DNA of 64,000 nt from Heliocidaris erythrogramma (taxonomy: Eukaryota; Echinodermata; Echinoidea; Camarodonta; Echinometridae): positions 40,283,850 through 40,347,849 of the forward strand of contig CM046858.1 of assembly GCA_025617745.1 (NCBI GenBank). The letters are read 5' to 3'. Under the pieces are notes generated by a model. It did not search any database. It had not been told where the DNA came from and worked only from the letters and a program-made list of their open reading frames with translations. This document shows positions 47,336 through 57,622 of the stretch, one piece after another. Position numbers and translations under genes: made by a program. Position 1 is the stretch's first letter. Each line of letters starts with the position of its first letter.

Positions 47336-47396
47336 TATTCAAGTCGTTCGTAAAGTCATGCGTAATTTTACGAACAGCTTTATGAAACACCCCCAG
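47336..47396. mobile_element. Solo end of GTTTCATAAAGC-type MITE
   Basis: 'gtcgttcgtaaagtcatgcg' through 'gaacagctttatgaaacacc' matches the right terminus of the element at 47808-47976. The other end is missing. Confidence 0.75.
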
Positions 47397-47764
47397 GTGT
47401 GTTAAATTGGTGGGTACCCGGTATAGGAAGCAATTCCTTGAATATTTTCAGCGCCGTATAGGGCAGCATGAAGCTACAAATGGCTAAAGCAAGGGTGAGA
47501 GTAATATTTTGTAGGCGCCATGAGCATTCCCTGAGATAGTCTAGATTCTATCCGTTTTTATATTTCGTTTATTCCCTAACGCTGCTCTTTCTCTACACGC
47601 AAATCCCACATAGAGCGCGACTCTCCACTAAATCGCGCGATCCCCAAAATTTCACCCGTCGTCTTTAGGCCTAGGAGTTCTGTGGTCGAGGGTCGAATGA
47701 AAGGACTATCTCAGTTTTGGCGTTGGAGGTGTATTATTTTCTCAACGGATATCGTGCGCGAACA
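47397..47764. other. Non-coding intronic stretch
   Basis: No gene; slightly less AT-rich around 47570-47700. Confidence 0.4.
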
Positions 47765-47976
47765 GTCGTGCGTAACTTACGAACAGCTTTATGAAACACC
47801 CCACAGTGGGGTGTTTCATAAAGCTGTTCGTAAGTTACGCACGACTTTACGAACGACTGGTGATCAGTTCTTGGGCTTAATGATTGAGAATCTGATTAGT
47901 ATAGCACCCAAGAACATGTTCCAGTCGTTCGTAAAGTCATGCGTAACTTTACGAACAGCTTTATGAAACACCCCCC
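47765..47976. mobile_element. MITE with an 81-bp perfect palindrome at its left end
   Basis: A full element at 47808-47976 has inverted ends GGGGTGTTTCATAAAGC / GCTTTATGAAACACCCC and inner GTTCGTAAGTTACGC-type arms. Its left terminus abuts an inverted solo end so that 47765-47804 and 47806-47845 are exact 40-bp inverse copies around a single A. Likely insertion of one copy against another, or an end duplication. Confidence 0.9.
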
Positions 47977-48012
47977 AGACAGTGGACTACCCTCTGAGAT
48001 GGATATGTGCGC

Positions 48013-48125
48013 GATGTAAATGCAGCTTTTTTATTATGTAAATGTAGCTATTATATTTTGTAAATGTAGCTATTTTATTGTGTAATTGTAGCTATTTTAT
48101 TATGTAAATGTAGCTATTTTATTAT
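48013..48125 (+). repeat. 23-bp minisatellite, about five units
   Basis: 'tatgtaaatgtagctatttta' recurs head to tail from about 48013 to 48125 with single-base changes. Confidence 0.85.
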
Positions 48126-49640
48126 CCTGATAAAGAAAATTGTTCCTAACACTGAACAATGAATCGGTTATGTTGGCACAAAGAAACATAAAATTAAACT
48201 TGTTGAATAATCTCCTATATTGTTCCATGTGCACCAAGCGATATACATATGTGCAACATATTTTGACGTTCAGTAAAGCGAAGCTTCCGTTTCACTGTGA
48301 CAACGCCGAAGCTCAAGGCACACCAATACCACATAGATTCGCGCTGACAAAATTTTCCATTGGATTTATAAACCAGTCAAACGCTGGAATAGAATCTGAG
48401 CAGGATATAAATTATTTTTCACTTCAGTTTATTTGTTGAATAATTTGAAGGTTGGAAATTAGAATCTGTCTTCCCCTCTCATGTAGTTGTTGGTTATTTT
48501 GATGGACACAAAAAGTGTAGTATTTTAGTATGATCGTACTTTTCCTCAACTTAAACCAAAGGAATCTATCGAAATGTTTTGGGGCTTACAAAACTAGAGG
48601 GGCTTTAATCGTGGTATGTTTCAAATTTGGCTCACGAAATGGATCCACAGTGCTTTTGTCTTGTGGGTGTGCGTGTGGGAGTGACGTCAATACTTGACAC
48701 CCAACAGGTGAAAGATTATGTTGCTTTCCGATAAGGAACGAAAATAGACTCTTAATAATATTTTGAAGAAACGAAATTAGGAACATCTTAAATAACCTTA
48801 AAGGGAGCTTTCAACTTTCTTGGGATACAAATTAAATTCATTTCTAGATATTATTGACTGCAAGAAAACCCAGAAAACAATATCGGGTGAAATATTCCTC
48901 GAAAAATTGAATCTGTATGTCATTACTGCCTTCGTCGTATATTACTAGACGGACATAGAATAGGGCTATTTATTAAAAGACACAATAGGCAGGAATTAAC
49001 ATTGTTAGGAAGTCAAAGTGGTTGATTTTTTTCTTATTATGGCTCAGCATAAAGGTTGAGACATCTCATGTTTATAAGGAAAATAATCATTGTTTAGTAT
49101 TGATTTGTTTGGGGTTTTTTTTCAAATGTAAAATATCAATTGAACGAACCTAATCACAAAGTGGTAATTTTTAAAGAATGCCATGAGATTGTTCTTTTCG
49201 ACAGTAATATAGGCATAATTCCAAATAGGATATAGTACTAAACATTTTAACACAGACGAAAGTCGATAAGATTTGTACTAATTGCTTAACAATGTCTTTT
49301 CAACCCAGATCTAGACATTGGTCATAGACACCTTGTATTTTTATTGAAAAGCAGTACTCTGCTGAACAAAGTTGGAGTCTAAAAAGGGATCCTGTAGAGC
49401 ATAATTTATCTCTGTAAATGTTGGCATTTTTGGTTTTCCAAAATGACTTTTATTTCACTGTATATAGATTTAATTTAACTGTATATATTTTACCGATGTG
49501 GCTAAGTTCCCTCGACGTGGATAAACGCCATCTTCCGCCTGTGAATACCAAGTTGGGTCAAGTCCGTTATGATCATCGGTGGTTTTGATAGGAGTGGTAA
49601 CCATCTGGATACACTGAATTCTGTTTCTTCATTATAGCCC
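48126..49640. other. Non-coding intronic stretch
   Basis: A 99-codon open frame at 48140-48439 has no recognisable domain and no splice support. Nothing else seen. Confidence 0.45.
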
Positions 49641-50160
49641 GACCCCCCCCCCCCCCCCCCCACTCAGTATTATTTAGGGTACGCGTATGCTTGTTCCCTT
49701 CCTTTGAAAGCACCCCCCTATCTCAGGGCTGCCAAAATTTCTGAACCCCCCTATCGCAGGCTTTGCGCGGGCTTTTCCTGCCTTGGAGACCCCCCTAAAT
49801 TCAGAACACTGCTCAATGTACCCCCCTATCTCAGGTGAGCTCTCATTCCAACCCCATATCTCAGGACAGACACCAACCCCCTCCCAAGTAAGCTGTCATT
49901 ACAATACCTTGGAAGAGATGGGGGCCAGTGTTTTTACTTTTCAAAATGAAATAATCCTGGCTGAATGAGCTATCAAAACTAGCAGGAATTTCAGGAATTT
50001 GATCCTGGGATTTGATCAATTTTTCAAGATATTTCATAACCCCCCTTTTTTAATTTCTCAGGTGTCGAGAGAGAGAGAGAGAGAGAGAGAAAGAAAAACA
50101 CCCCCTTTTTTAATGAAATCTCCGGGTGAAAGATAAAAAACACCCCCTTTTTTACAATTC
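49641..50160 (+). repeat. C-tract array (ACCCCCCTATCTCAGG and ACACCCCCTTTTTTAA types)
   Basis: A run of about 17 C at 49645 is followed by repeated 'cccccctatctcagg' variants at about 49713, 49750, 49818 and 49850, then by 'acccccttttttaat' variants at about 50040, 50100 and 50140, plus a (GA)n tract at 50068-50091. Non-coding. Confidence 0.65.
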
Positions 50161-50265
50161 ACGGGCCGGATTGTGTGGCCCAAAAAATACCCCTTTACCG
50201 GAGATTTTGGGAACACGCATGCGGTCCCTTCGACCTCCAAGTGGGGTGGGGGCCGGGCATTATAG

Positions 50266-50733
50266 CTACGTTCATACGGGAATTGTGGTTTCGAAACTTT
50301 AAGTTAGCGAAACTTTAAGTTAACGAAACCACGACTCCCTAACCGCAACGAGGGTTCGCACGAGCCCTAAACACCGAGCTAAACTACAAGCTGAGCGATC
50401 GTCGTGGTTAACCCCGGAAGTAGATACTACCGATTGTGTGTGCAGTACACATGGTACACATAGAACTCCTGTGTTCATAATTGGCGCGAAGTGTATGACC
50501 GGAAGTTTAACATGAACAGAGAGGTCATCGTTAACCACAAGCTTCCGTTCACATGGGCTAAAAACTGCGACGGAGGACCCCCGCTGCTCGTGGTTTCGGC
50601 ATTAACCACGAGCTCGCAAATGGTTTTAGAAGTACAAGTAAACTTAAAGTTTCGAAACTACGAATCCGTTCATACGGTCTGAAACTACAAGATAACTACA
50701 AGTTAACTTAAAGTTTTGAAACTGCAATTTAAT
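50266..50733. mobile_element. Foldback element with TTTCGAAACTTTAAGTT arms
   Basis: The left part has 'gttcatacgg', 'tttcgaaactttaagttag' and 'ctttaagttaacgaaaccac'; the right part has their inverses 'aacttaaagtttcgaaacta', 'ccgttcatacgg' and 'gttaacttaaagttttgaa'. 'cgtggttaa' and 'ttaaccacga' face each other inside. Arms are short and reiterated. Non-coding. Confidence 0.7.
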
Positions 50734-50825
50734 TTGTATATATTTCCCTTATGTGTATCAGAGTTTACATTTACCGGTGCAAAGTCAAAAAGGGGAAGCT
50801 TAATTTTCAATCTCTCCTTTATTTT

Positions 50826-50995
50826 TATGCCACCGCCCACCGAAGATGGGTGCCAGAGGAATTATGTTTTCGGGTTGTCCATCCGTCCGTCCGTCCCGTT
50901 GATTATTATATTTTGGCAGATCAACTTCAAACTTGGCTCATGTTGGGAGGAACAATAATCTGAGTAGATTTTGGGGTCACAAGACTGTGCGCGGT
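50826..50995 (+). repeat. Truncated relative of the 35765-37160 repeat
   Basis: 'atgccaccgcccaccgaaga', 'tccgtccgtccgtccc', 'caacttcaaacttggct' and 'gattttggggtcac' parallel the left end of the 1.4-kb element, but only one internal unit is present and no right end is seen. Confidence 0.6.
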
Positions 50996-51338
50996 TGAGA
51001 ATTCATCTAGTTATTCTTTTTAATGAAATTGAAGTATGAATCGTAGTATGTAATTGCCATCAAACATGATGAGACTACGCAACATTTTCACCAGCTTTCG
51101 TTTGTCTTTTAATTCATAACCTGTACTTTGCGTGCAAATACGCTTTTGATTACCCAGTAACAACATGAACAAAGACCCCTCTCGGCACCTCGCAATCAGT
51201 CATGTATGCCTCATCGACATTGATCAAGGTCGATATTGATGTATAGGTCTGGGTCTCGATCTCAAGACCAAATGCCCAAACGACTTCGAACCTGGACTTT
51301 CATTCTGGTCGCGGTCTCGCTTTCAGCCTCGGGATCTA

Positions 51339-51376
51339 CCACAGAATTCCTAAAGATGTCTTTAGGAGTTCTGTGG
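51339..51376. repeat. 38-bp hairpin
   Basis: CCACAGAATTCCTAAAGA and TCTTTAGGAGTTCTGTGG pair with one non-complementary position around a two-base loop. The right arm is similar to 'aggagttctgtggtc' at about 47672. Confidence 0.7.
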
Positions 51377-53164
51377 GATCCACGCAGGGCCAAGTCTTAC
51401 AAAAGCTGAGTTATCGTAGAAAGACGCCTTCGCTTAGGTTGAAACAGGCGCATTGTAGATGTAGAAAAGATATTATAATTTCTCATGCTAAAGGATATAT
51501 AGCTAATTTTTATGTGGTTTTGTCAAAGGTTATTTATGAAACTAAACGATATTTTTATCATGCATGCAGATAATAAAACTATAAAAGAAAAAGTGGCTTC
51601 GAAGATACAACAAATATAAAGATTTGCAAAAGGTTATGAAAATATTTTTAACCATTATTGTTGAATGATCCACCGCGAAAATATTACATCAGGCTGATAA
51701 ACTGATTAGCGTTTTAGAATTGTCGACACCCTTCATAATCCCATATTCATGAAATCAGAAGATTCTTAAGGTCAATCTGTTGACTGCTCGGCTAACTGTA
51801 TGAATAACAAACTATGTGGGTGTCAACTGGTGTGATATTTGCATACCGAACCACGAAAAGATTTTCGTTTGTTCCCCAAGTACTCCATCTAGCCGCTCCA
51901 TATTATGTAATTTACGTAGGGAAGTTAGGCTATGACATAACATCAAGTCAGAGTGTTAGAAATGGAAGATATCAAAAATAGATAGATAAATAAATGAATA
52001 AATGAGTGAATAATTGAAATTTGCTTATCCAATTAATTTCTGCTTATATCCTTCATGATATAGTTTCCAGTCAGTTTATTTTCGGAATGTTATTCTGCCA
52101 CCAGTAGGTCGACGCTTATAGATGTTTTGCTACTCTAATATACCCAATTTTCAATGGTTGCATCATCCGCTTGTCTATTTAAAGATGACTTTATTTTAAA
52201 TTTAGCCATTTGAAACCTAGAAGAAAGTCCTAAAGTGCCAAGGATAGTATCTCAACAATCTGCAATCCGAATCAACTTGGCAATGAATAACGTCAATAAT
52301 ACAAGTCAGAGGTCATTTCCTGACACTCTTCTGGGTCACGATTAGTCAAGTTCAACAATACTCTGTTAGGGGCACACATATCAGATATTGAACCCTGTTC
52401 CTTGCCAAAGATCTAAAGATAAAGTGAGAGGGAGATGAAGGAAAGAAAGAAATAGAGAAAGGGGGAGAGGGAAATGGAAAGATAGAAAGGAAAAAAAGAA
52501 AGAAGAGGAAGATGGGGGGGGGGGGGGGGAGAGAAGAGAACGAGAGAGGAAGGGAAAAGTGAGAAATCTGTGTGAAATCTGGATGTGGAATCGCTGGAAT
52601 GACACCAACATAAATAAAGAGAGAGAGGGGGGGGGGGGATAGCGAAGAGAAATATTGAAAAGGAACAAGACATGACACGTTTGAATGAATGAGCGATATA
52701 CCGAACCCATTCATTGAGACAAATATGCCCGTTGTACACGATGCATCATTTTGATTGCGTTATTACTAGGCTAATCAAGCCTTTGAAGGCACTTAGTGCG
52801 TGCGCCAGAAAATTCGAAGCAGTGTTTGCACCTTTCGTTTTGCGGTGGCACTCTCAAATGGCGCGGCGCCAAAGACTGCGTCAATTGCTGGTTAATTCTT
52901 ACGTCAACAAATGATGCGGGAAATAAGCTGTTTGGCAAATAATTCCAGAAGCTCCGTTTCTTTGTTTTCTGCGGTCCTTGCACATTGAATTTTGTTTATG
53001 TATTTCAAACAGTTATTGTCTCGTGATTATCGTACATGACAATTTAACTATCTCTCATCTGTCCTATGATAGAAAACCCGTTATCCCTCTATTTTTTTAA
53101 TTTCAGTTGTTTCTTGTATCTTAATTATCTTATTTTTTACTGTTTGTTCTTCAACAATTTGCAG
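51377..53164. other. End of the large intron
   Basis: Holds a GA-rich low-complexity tract at about 52415-52645 with two G runs (52516-52529 and 52627-52638) and, at 52800-52920, a less AT-rich patch containing GGCGCCAAA at 52865-52873. The 3' end is AT-rich with a T-rich run and the TTGCAG acceptor. Confidence 0.6.
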
Positions 53165-53337
53165 AGGGTCATCAAAATGACTGGATACAGAAGTCTAGAC
53201 ACGAATGAAGAAGTCGAGTACAGGTTTCAATTTTCGGACAAGGGACGGGAAGCCACTACGGTCACGGGCTCGGATGGGGCGGACTGCAAGGGGAGCAAAC
53301 GAAGATTAAGACCCAAGTATAGGAGGACAGCAAACCG
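53165..53337 (+). CDS. lin-28: Lin28 homologue, exon with second half of cold-shock domain and basic linker
   Basis: Begins in phase 0 after TTGCAG and ends with two bases of a split Arg codon at CG|GTAAGC. It encodes 57 full codons. RVIKMTGYRSLDTNEEVEY continues the cold-shock fold exactly where VFVHQ stopped in the 6214-6428 exon. GREATTVTG completes the last strands, and a strongly basic linker (KRRLRPKYRRTANR) leads into the zinc knuckles, as in other Lin28 proteins where this linker helps RNA binding and nucle(ol)ar targeting. Arg replaces the usual Ser at the first position after VFVHQ. The gene is + strand, with the next exon 282 bp away. Confidence 0.96.
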
Positions 53338-53619
53338 GTAAGCAGTAAAACTGTCAAGACAATCACAAGATTTTAAAGTTTAAGTAGCCTGAACCAAACA
53401 TTGAAAGACATCTTCGGAATTGTGTCGTTAAATTTCACTTAATGATAGCCGGATAGCTTTTTTAGATGTTGCTAAGCAAAAAGAGGATCAGATTAATTCC
53501 TGTGGCACTCAGATTGTCCAGCTTGCGTCTAATATCTTACAAAATCTTTCTAACGTTAGATATATATTTCCCTTTTTAGTCAGTTACTCTTTTATATCCC
53601 CAATTGTTCCTGTTAACAG
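53338..53619 (+). other. lin-28: Short lin-28 intron
   Basis: GTAAGC donor, AACAG acceptor, 282 bp, splitting an Arg codon after its second base. AT-rich, nothing else in it. Confidence 0.93.
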
Positions 53620-53872
53620 GTGCTTTAACTGTGGCCAATCGGGACACCACGCCAAAGATTGTCCGCAGCCACCTCTACCAAAGCGGTGCTACGCATGCCA
53701 CGCGGAGGACCACCTCTGGGCGGACTGCCCCAACAAAGCTTCTCAGGGAAACGGTAGCAACGGTGGTTCGGGCGAAGGGAGCCCCAGAACATCGGGAGAA
53801 GAGGCAACAGGTAGCAGTAGAGCCGAAGAGAATGGCAAAAGCGAGCCAGAAGGTGGTGAAGGGAAGACCTAA
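53620..53872 (+). CDS. lin-28: Lin28 homologue, terminal exon with two CCHC zinc knuckles
   Basis: The first base completes the split Arg codon, followed by 83 residues and TAA at 53870-53872. Zinc knuckle 1 is CFNCGQSGHHAKDC and knuckle 2 is CYACHAEDHLWADC, both C-x2-C-x4-H-x4-C, joined by PQPPLPKR as in Lin28 proteins. These knuckles recognise the GGAG-type motif in pre-let-7. The remaining 43 residues are a low-complexity Ser/Gly/Glu-rich tail without a known motif. The cold-shock plus paired-knuckle arrangement is diagnostic of Lin28. The higher GC of this exon fits coding sequence. An overlapping open frame in another phase is a shadow. Confidence 0.96.
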
Positions 53873-54540
53873 CCAAGGACAAGTTATACCACCTTCAAAG
53901 TACTTCGTATAGATTTTTTTTTGTATGTCTACCTTTTTAAGAAAAAACAGAATTGGAAAAAGAAGGACAGTATGTTCTTCTGAATATAATAATATTTTTT
54001 TTGGAAAATGCAGAATGATGTTTATTTACGGATTCAGACAAAGAGAGAAAGTTCTGATTTGAGATAGGGATATCTCCTGTATAGCCATCCGAGCCTTTCA
54101 CAAGATCTTAGTTATGTCTTGTATGTAAGGTTACAGCTGAGCACACAGCTGACACATGTTTGGACAGTGATGACGCAGATGGAGGAATACTGTCAAAGGC
54201 ATACCACTGTTTATTAAGCAGATGGTAGAAAACAAGATTTTCTCGTGACAGACGTCTAGGAACCTTGTGAAAGAAATGTAGGTATCTGGATCATAATTGC
54301 TTCTCTAATTTGGACCCATGAAACTGCAAACTACGGAGCATTTTAGATTCAGGTTGTCTGCGTTGTATCAATCTAAACAACTCACTTTTTAAGGGCAATA
54401 CCTGGACGAGGTTTTGCTGCCGTGGTATAACTATTTCACCAGCACTTGAGCAGTATGGCACATATGAAGAATCACCCATTTTTTTTACGGAGCATTGGTA
54501 TGCCAGTTGGTTGTCTGAAGGTGATGTTATATAGGTACAG

Positions 54541-54548
54541 TCTCAGGG
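54541..54548 (+). promoter_or_regulatory. Candidate lin-4/miR-125 target site
   Basis: TCTCAGGG is complementary to bases 2-9 of the lin-4/miR-125 family (seed CCCUGAG). It lies 669 bases after the stop codon. Confidence 0.5.
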
Positions 54549-54912
54549 CTTTAAGATTAATTCAGTGTATATAATGACTTGACTTTGTGACTGTGAAGTC
54601 TCTATATGGATGATGATTGCAGAGTTTCTCACGCTGCCTTGTGGAAACGATGCTATTATGACGTCACTCACTCAGGTGTTATTCAGTTTATACCACGTGC
54701 ATCTCACGTGCTGGTGCTATACCGAGTACTGCAATCATGAATATTCATGAGGCCTTACCATTTTCTTGTATGTGATTGGCTTGTACGTTCAAAGGGTATT
54801 GAATGTATTTCGTTCCACAATGCACCAGGCGTGACCTGAGATGTTTATAATTCAGTGCCCGTTGCGACGTGGGCGACTTGTTCCCGGGTGTGACAGGTTG
54901 CACATTTGACTT

Positions 54913-54919
54913 TCAGGGA
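54913..54919 (+). promoter_or_regulatory. Second candidate lin-4/miR-125 target site
   Basis: TCAGGGA, a seed match of the 7mer-A1 type for the same microRNA family. Weaker than the site at 54541. Confidence 0.35.
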
Positions 54920-55265
54920 CTAGAGATTTCAGTCATGCTGCTCCAACTTGTCAAGTTTTCTAACGTTACCATAAAGCATTGTAGAATCGTCGCAACATCG
55001 TTAACGTTGAGTATGCGTTTAAGTAGTATAGATATGTTACATGTACTGGTAATACGTCTTCCGTACGTGCCTTGACAAAAATTGTGAATATACGGAACCA
55101 AAGGAATTCTCAATTGTATGAGCATGTGCTGTTACTTATTTTTTCGTAGTAGGAACGATGAATTGAGTTTCATATACGCGTGGAGACTTTTTACGGGCAT
55201 CTGACTTTGTTTCGTATTCATGTGCAAAACGGAATGGTATACTCCCCATTCGAATTCGCAAATGA

Positions 55266-55272
55266 CTACCTC
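55266..55272 (+). promoter_or_regulatory. Candidate let-7 target site
   Basis: CTACCTC matches let-7 bases 2-8 (GAGGUAG). It lies upstream of the first AATAAA, so it is inside the UTR under either end-point. Confidence 0.5.
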
Positions 55273-55548
55273 GTTCTGGAGTATTCTGCCAAGTATTTGC
55301 ATGCGGTAAAATTGAACAGAAATATTCTATATGCCGTTGTTTTCTTGGACGTGTAGACTGCATTAGATCTTGAGTTTGCAAGCATGAAAATCATTTACCA
55401 TTATAGACCAGACTTGAGGTGAAGACATGTGGGTAGAATGTAGTCCGATCCTTTGTGTGGAGGATTTGTTATCACAAGTTTGGTTGTTTGTCATTTTCTT
55501 GTCTTTCGAGAATTTTTTTTTTCTCCACATATGTAAAATCTCCAATCA

Positions 55549-55554
55549 AATAAA
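55549..55554 (+). promoter_or_regulatory. Candidate polyadenylation signal
   Basis: AATAAA, the first canonical one found after the lin-28 stop codon. Confidence 0.4.
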
Positions 55555-56007
55555 CCTTCACCCATCATTATGCAAACTACCTTTTAACAACATAATGGTT
55601 TAATTATATCATGTGATAACTCTCATTCAGCAGTTGGACGAAATGTGTTCAATTCTGTGACCTTTGCGTGGCAAGATGGCGTTCTCCCAAATGTTCATTT
55701 TAGTTCCCTATTATTTTTTCTCCTTACTCGCACACATATCCCCACGTTAATAAACCCTCTCCGAAAGACCAGAGCCCCGTGTAACACAAAGATCATCGTT
55801 GCATGCACATATTGTTCAAAAGGCTTACCGTTAACCAATCAGAATCGTTGTTTCAAATTTGCAGTTGATCGCAGATCTTTGTGTTCCGGAGTCCTGAATG
55901 CCACGTTTTTTTCTTTCTGGCATTTGATATTTAGTCTTTTGACAGGGTTGTAAAGAATCTTATAAACCTAACTCGGTCGCTTTATTCGTATCATTGTAAG
56001 CCAATAT

Positions 56008-56015
56008 CTACCTCA
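56008..56015 (+). promoter_or_regulatory. Candidate let-7 target site, 8mer
   Basis: CTACCTCA is a full 8mer match for let-7. It is in the UTR only if the more distal AATAAA at 56312 is used. Confidence 0.4.
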
Positions 56016-56311
56016 TAGATGCAGTTACACATGCTAGTCACATGGTGGATAGAATTTGTTATGAGTATTTAGTTTCTTTGTGTTTAAGTGCATCTCTTTT
56101 GTAACAGTTTAAGTTTTCACATGTTTCTCGTCCGCATTTTTCGAAAAGACTAAAGGAGGGATTCCATGTTATTTGATAATTGATATTTTCCCGCACACAG
56201 AAATGGTGTTTGGTAAATTTCAAACAAAGTCATTGAAATATAATTGTATACATCTGTGCACTATATACAGAGGCTCATGAGAAGCTAAAACTGCACTAGA
56301 AAGTCTATATA

Positions 56312-56317
56312 AATAAA
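56312..56317 (+). promoter_or_regulatory. Candidate distal polyadenylation signal
   Basis: AATAAA. Use of this site would include the let-7 8mer at 56008. Confidence 0.3.
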
Positions 56318-56335
56318 TTTTGTTATTCTAATTGA

Positions 56336-57622
56336 CTAGGTTTGATCAAATTCTCCTTTATTTCACTTCTAATAAAAAAATAACAAATTTAAGGGGGGCT
56401 TAAAAAGGGATCAATGAGAGGACGAGGAAATATTTTTGTTTGGCCTAACATAGCACGCAAGTAAAATAAAATTAGAAATGTAGATGAAAATAATCAAATA
56501 CAAATAAATGGGCAGAAAAAAAGTGATTTTACGGGAACTTGGGAAGACTTTCCATGGCCCTGTAAATTATCATGTAAATCTGAAATTTAAACATTTAAAA
56601 ACTGAAATTGTAGAAATGCACCAACCACCTTGTCCGTGCTATACCACTTGCTAAACGACTCTTGCAACTTGAAATAAGAACAGATCGTTTGAGAATGGAA
56701 TAGCATTTTTAAAAAAACTATACAACCTACTTACCTCAAGTAAATTTTCACTTCATAAATGTAAACTTAATTAACGATAAGCAACACTAATGTATGTATT
56801 GAATGACAAGTTTACTTCATATTTTGTATATTATTTGGCATGTATGAGACGCGAACAAAAATGTTGTTAGGCATATGATATGTTTAATTCGCAGCTAATT
56901 TTTTTTTCTTCAGAACATTTGGTTCTTTCTGGCCATTTGGGCCTAAATACGAATTGCTCTGTATAATCATCTGGACCTATTGAATTGTAGAATAGAATTG
57001 AAAATCTGTGTTGTATTTTGGGTCCTCCGCTCGGCTTATAAGAAGATTTACTCGATGGGAAAAAAAATCACCAGTATTGCCTTTCTGCTGCAGAAATTTT
57101 TTTTTATACGTGTATCTATGTTGTTAGAAATCACGGTATTTTATTTTTTAATTGATTCAATTACGATGCTGCTTCCTTATGTTTTATGACGAAAACAAAT
57201 CTTATCTTCAGGAGATAAAATTTTGAAAAAGAAACTGTTATTTGAATTAAGTGGAATGAGATATTATGGATATGTTGTTGATTCAACAATTTATTCTGTA
57301 TTTCATTCATATTCCATTCATATTCCAAATGTAAGGATATTTCATGAAAAGAAATTAAAGAAATATGTAAGATATTTTTTATATAATAATTGATATTTTA
57401 CAAGATCTAATTTATACCATTGCTAGTTTTTAATATTCAAAACACACATTCCTCGTGTGGGCTGTGTTGAATTATGTGCTGCCTTATAAAACTTGATTGC
57501 TATTAAAAACCTTTCACCTCGCTGCCTCTTATTATACACTTACAGAAAATGGTGCATTGGAAAGGAAATGTAATTGTAATATTGAATATGATAATTATAC
57601 ACACAATATGTGAATCGGTGGT
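56336..57622. other. Non-coding downstream stretch
   Basis: AT-rich, no gene recognised. TACCTCA at 56732-56738 is another partial let-7-type match but probably outside the transcript. Confidence 0.4.

Larger units (their letters stand above)
6429..53164 (+). other. lin-28: lin-28 intron splitting the cold-shock domain, 46.7 kb
   Basis: The donor is GTGAGA at 6429 and the acceptor is TTGCAG ending at 53164; both flanking exons are in phase 0. The joint falls directly after VFVHQ, the same place where vertebrate LIN28 genes carry an intron. The interior is mostly repeats, listed separately. I found no intact nested gene on either strand. Confidence 0.85.
53873..56335 (+). other. lin-28: Putative lin-28 3' UTR and flank
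   Basis: No further coding similarity after the TAA. The first canonical AATAAA I found is at 55549-55554, then 55749-55754 and 56312-56317, so the UTR could be about 1.7 to 2.5 kb. The real end cannot be set from sequence alone. It contains microRNA seed matches listed separately. Confidence 0.55.
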
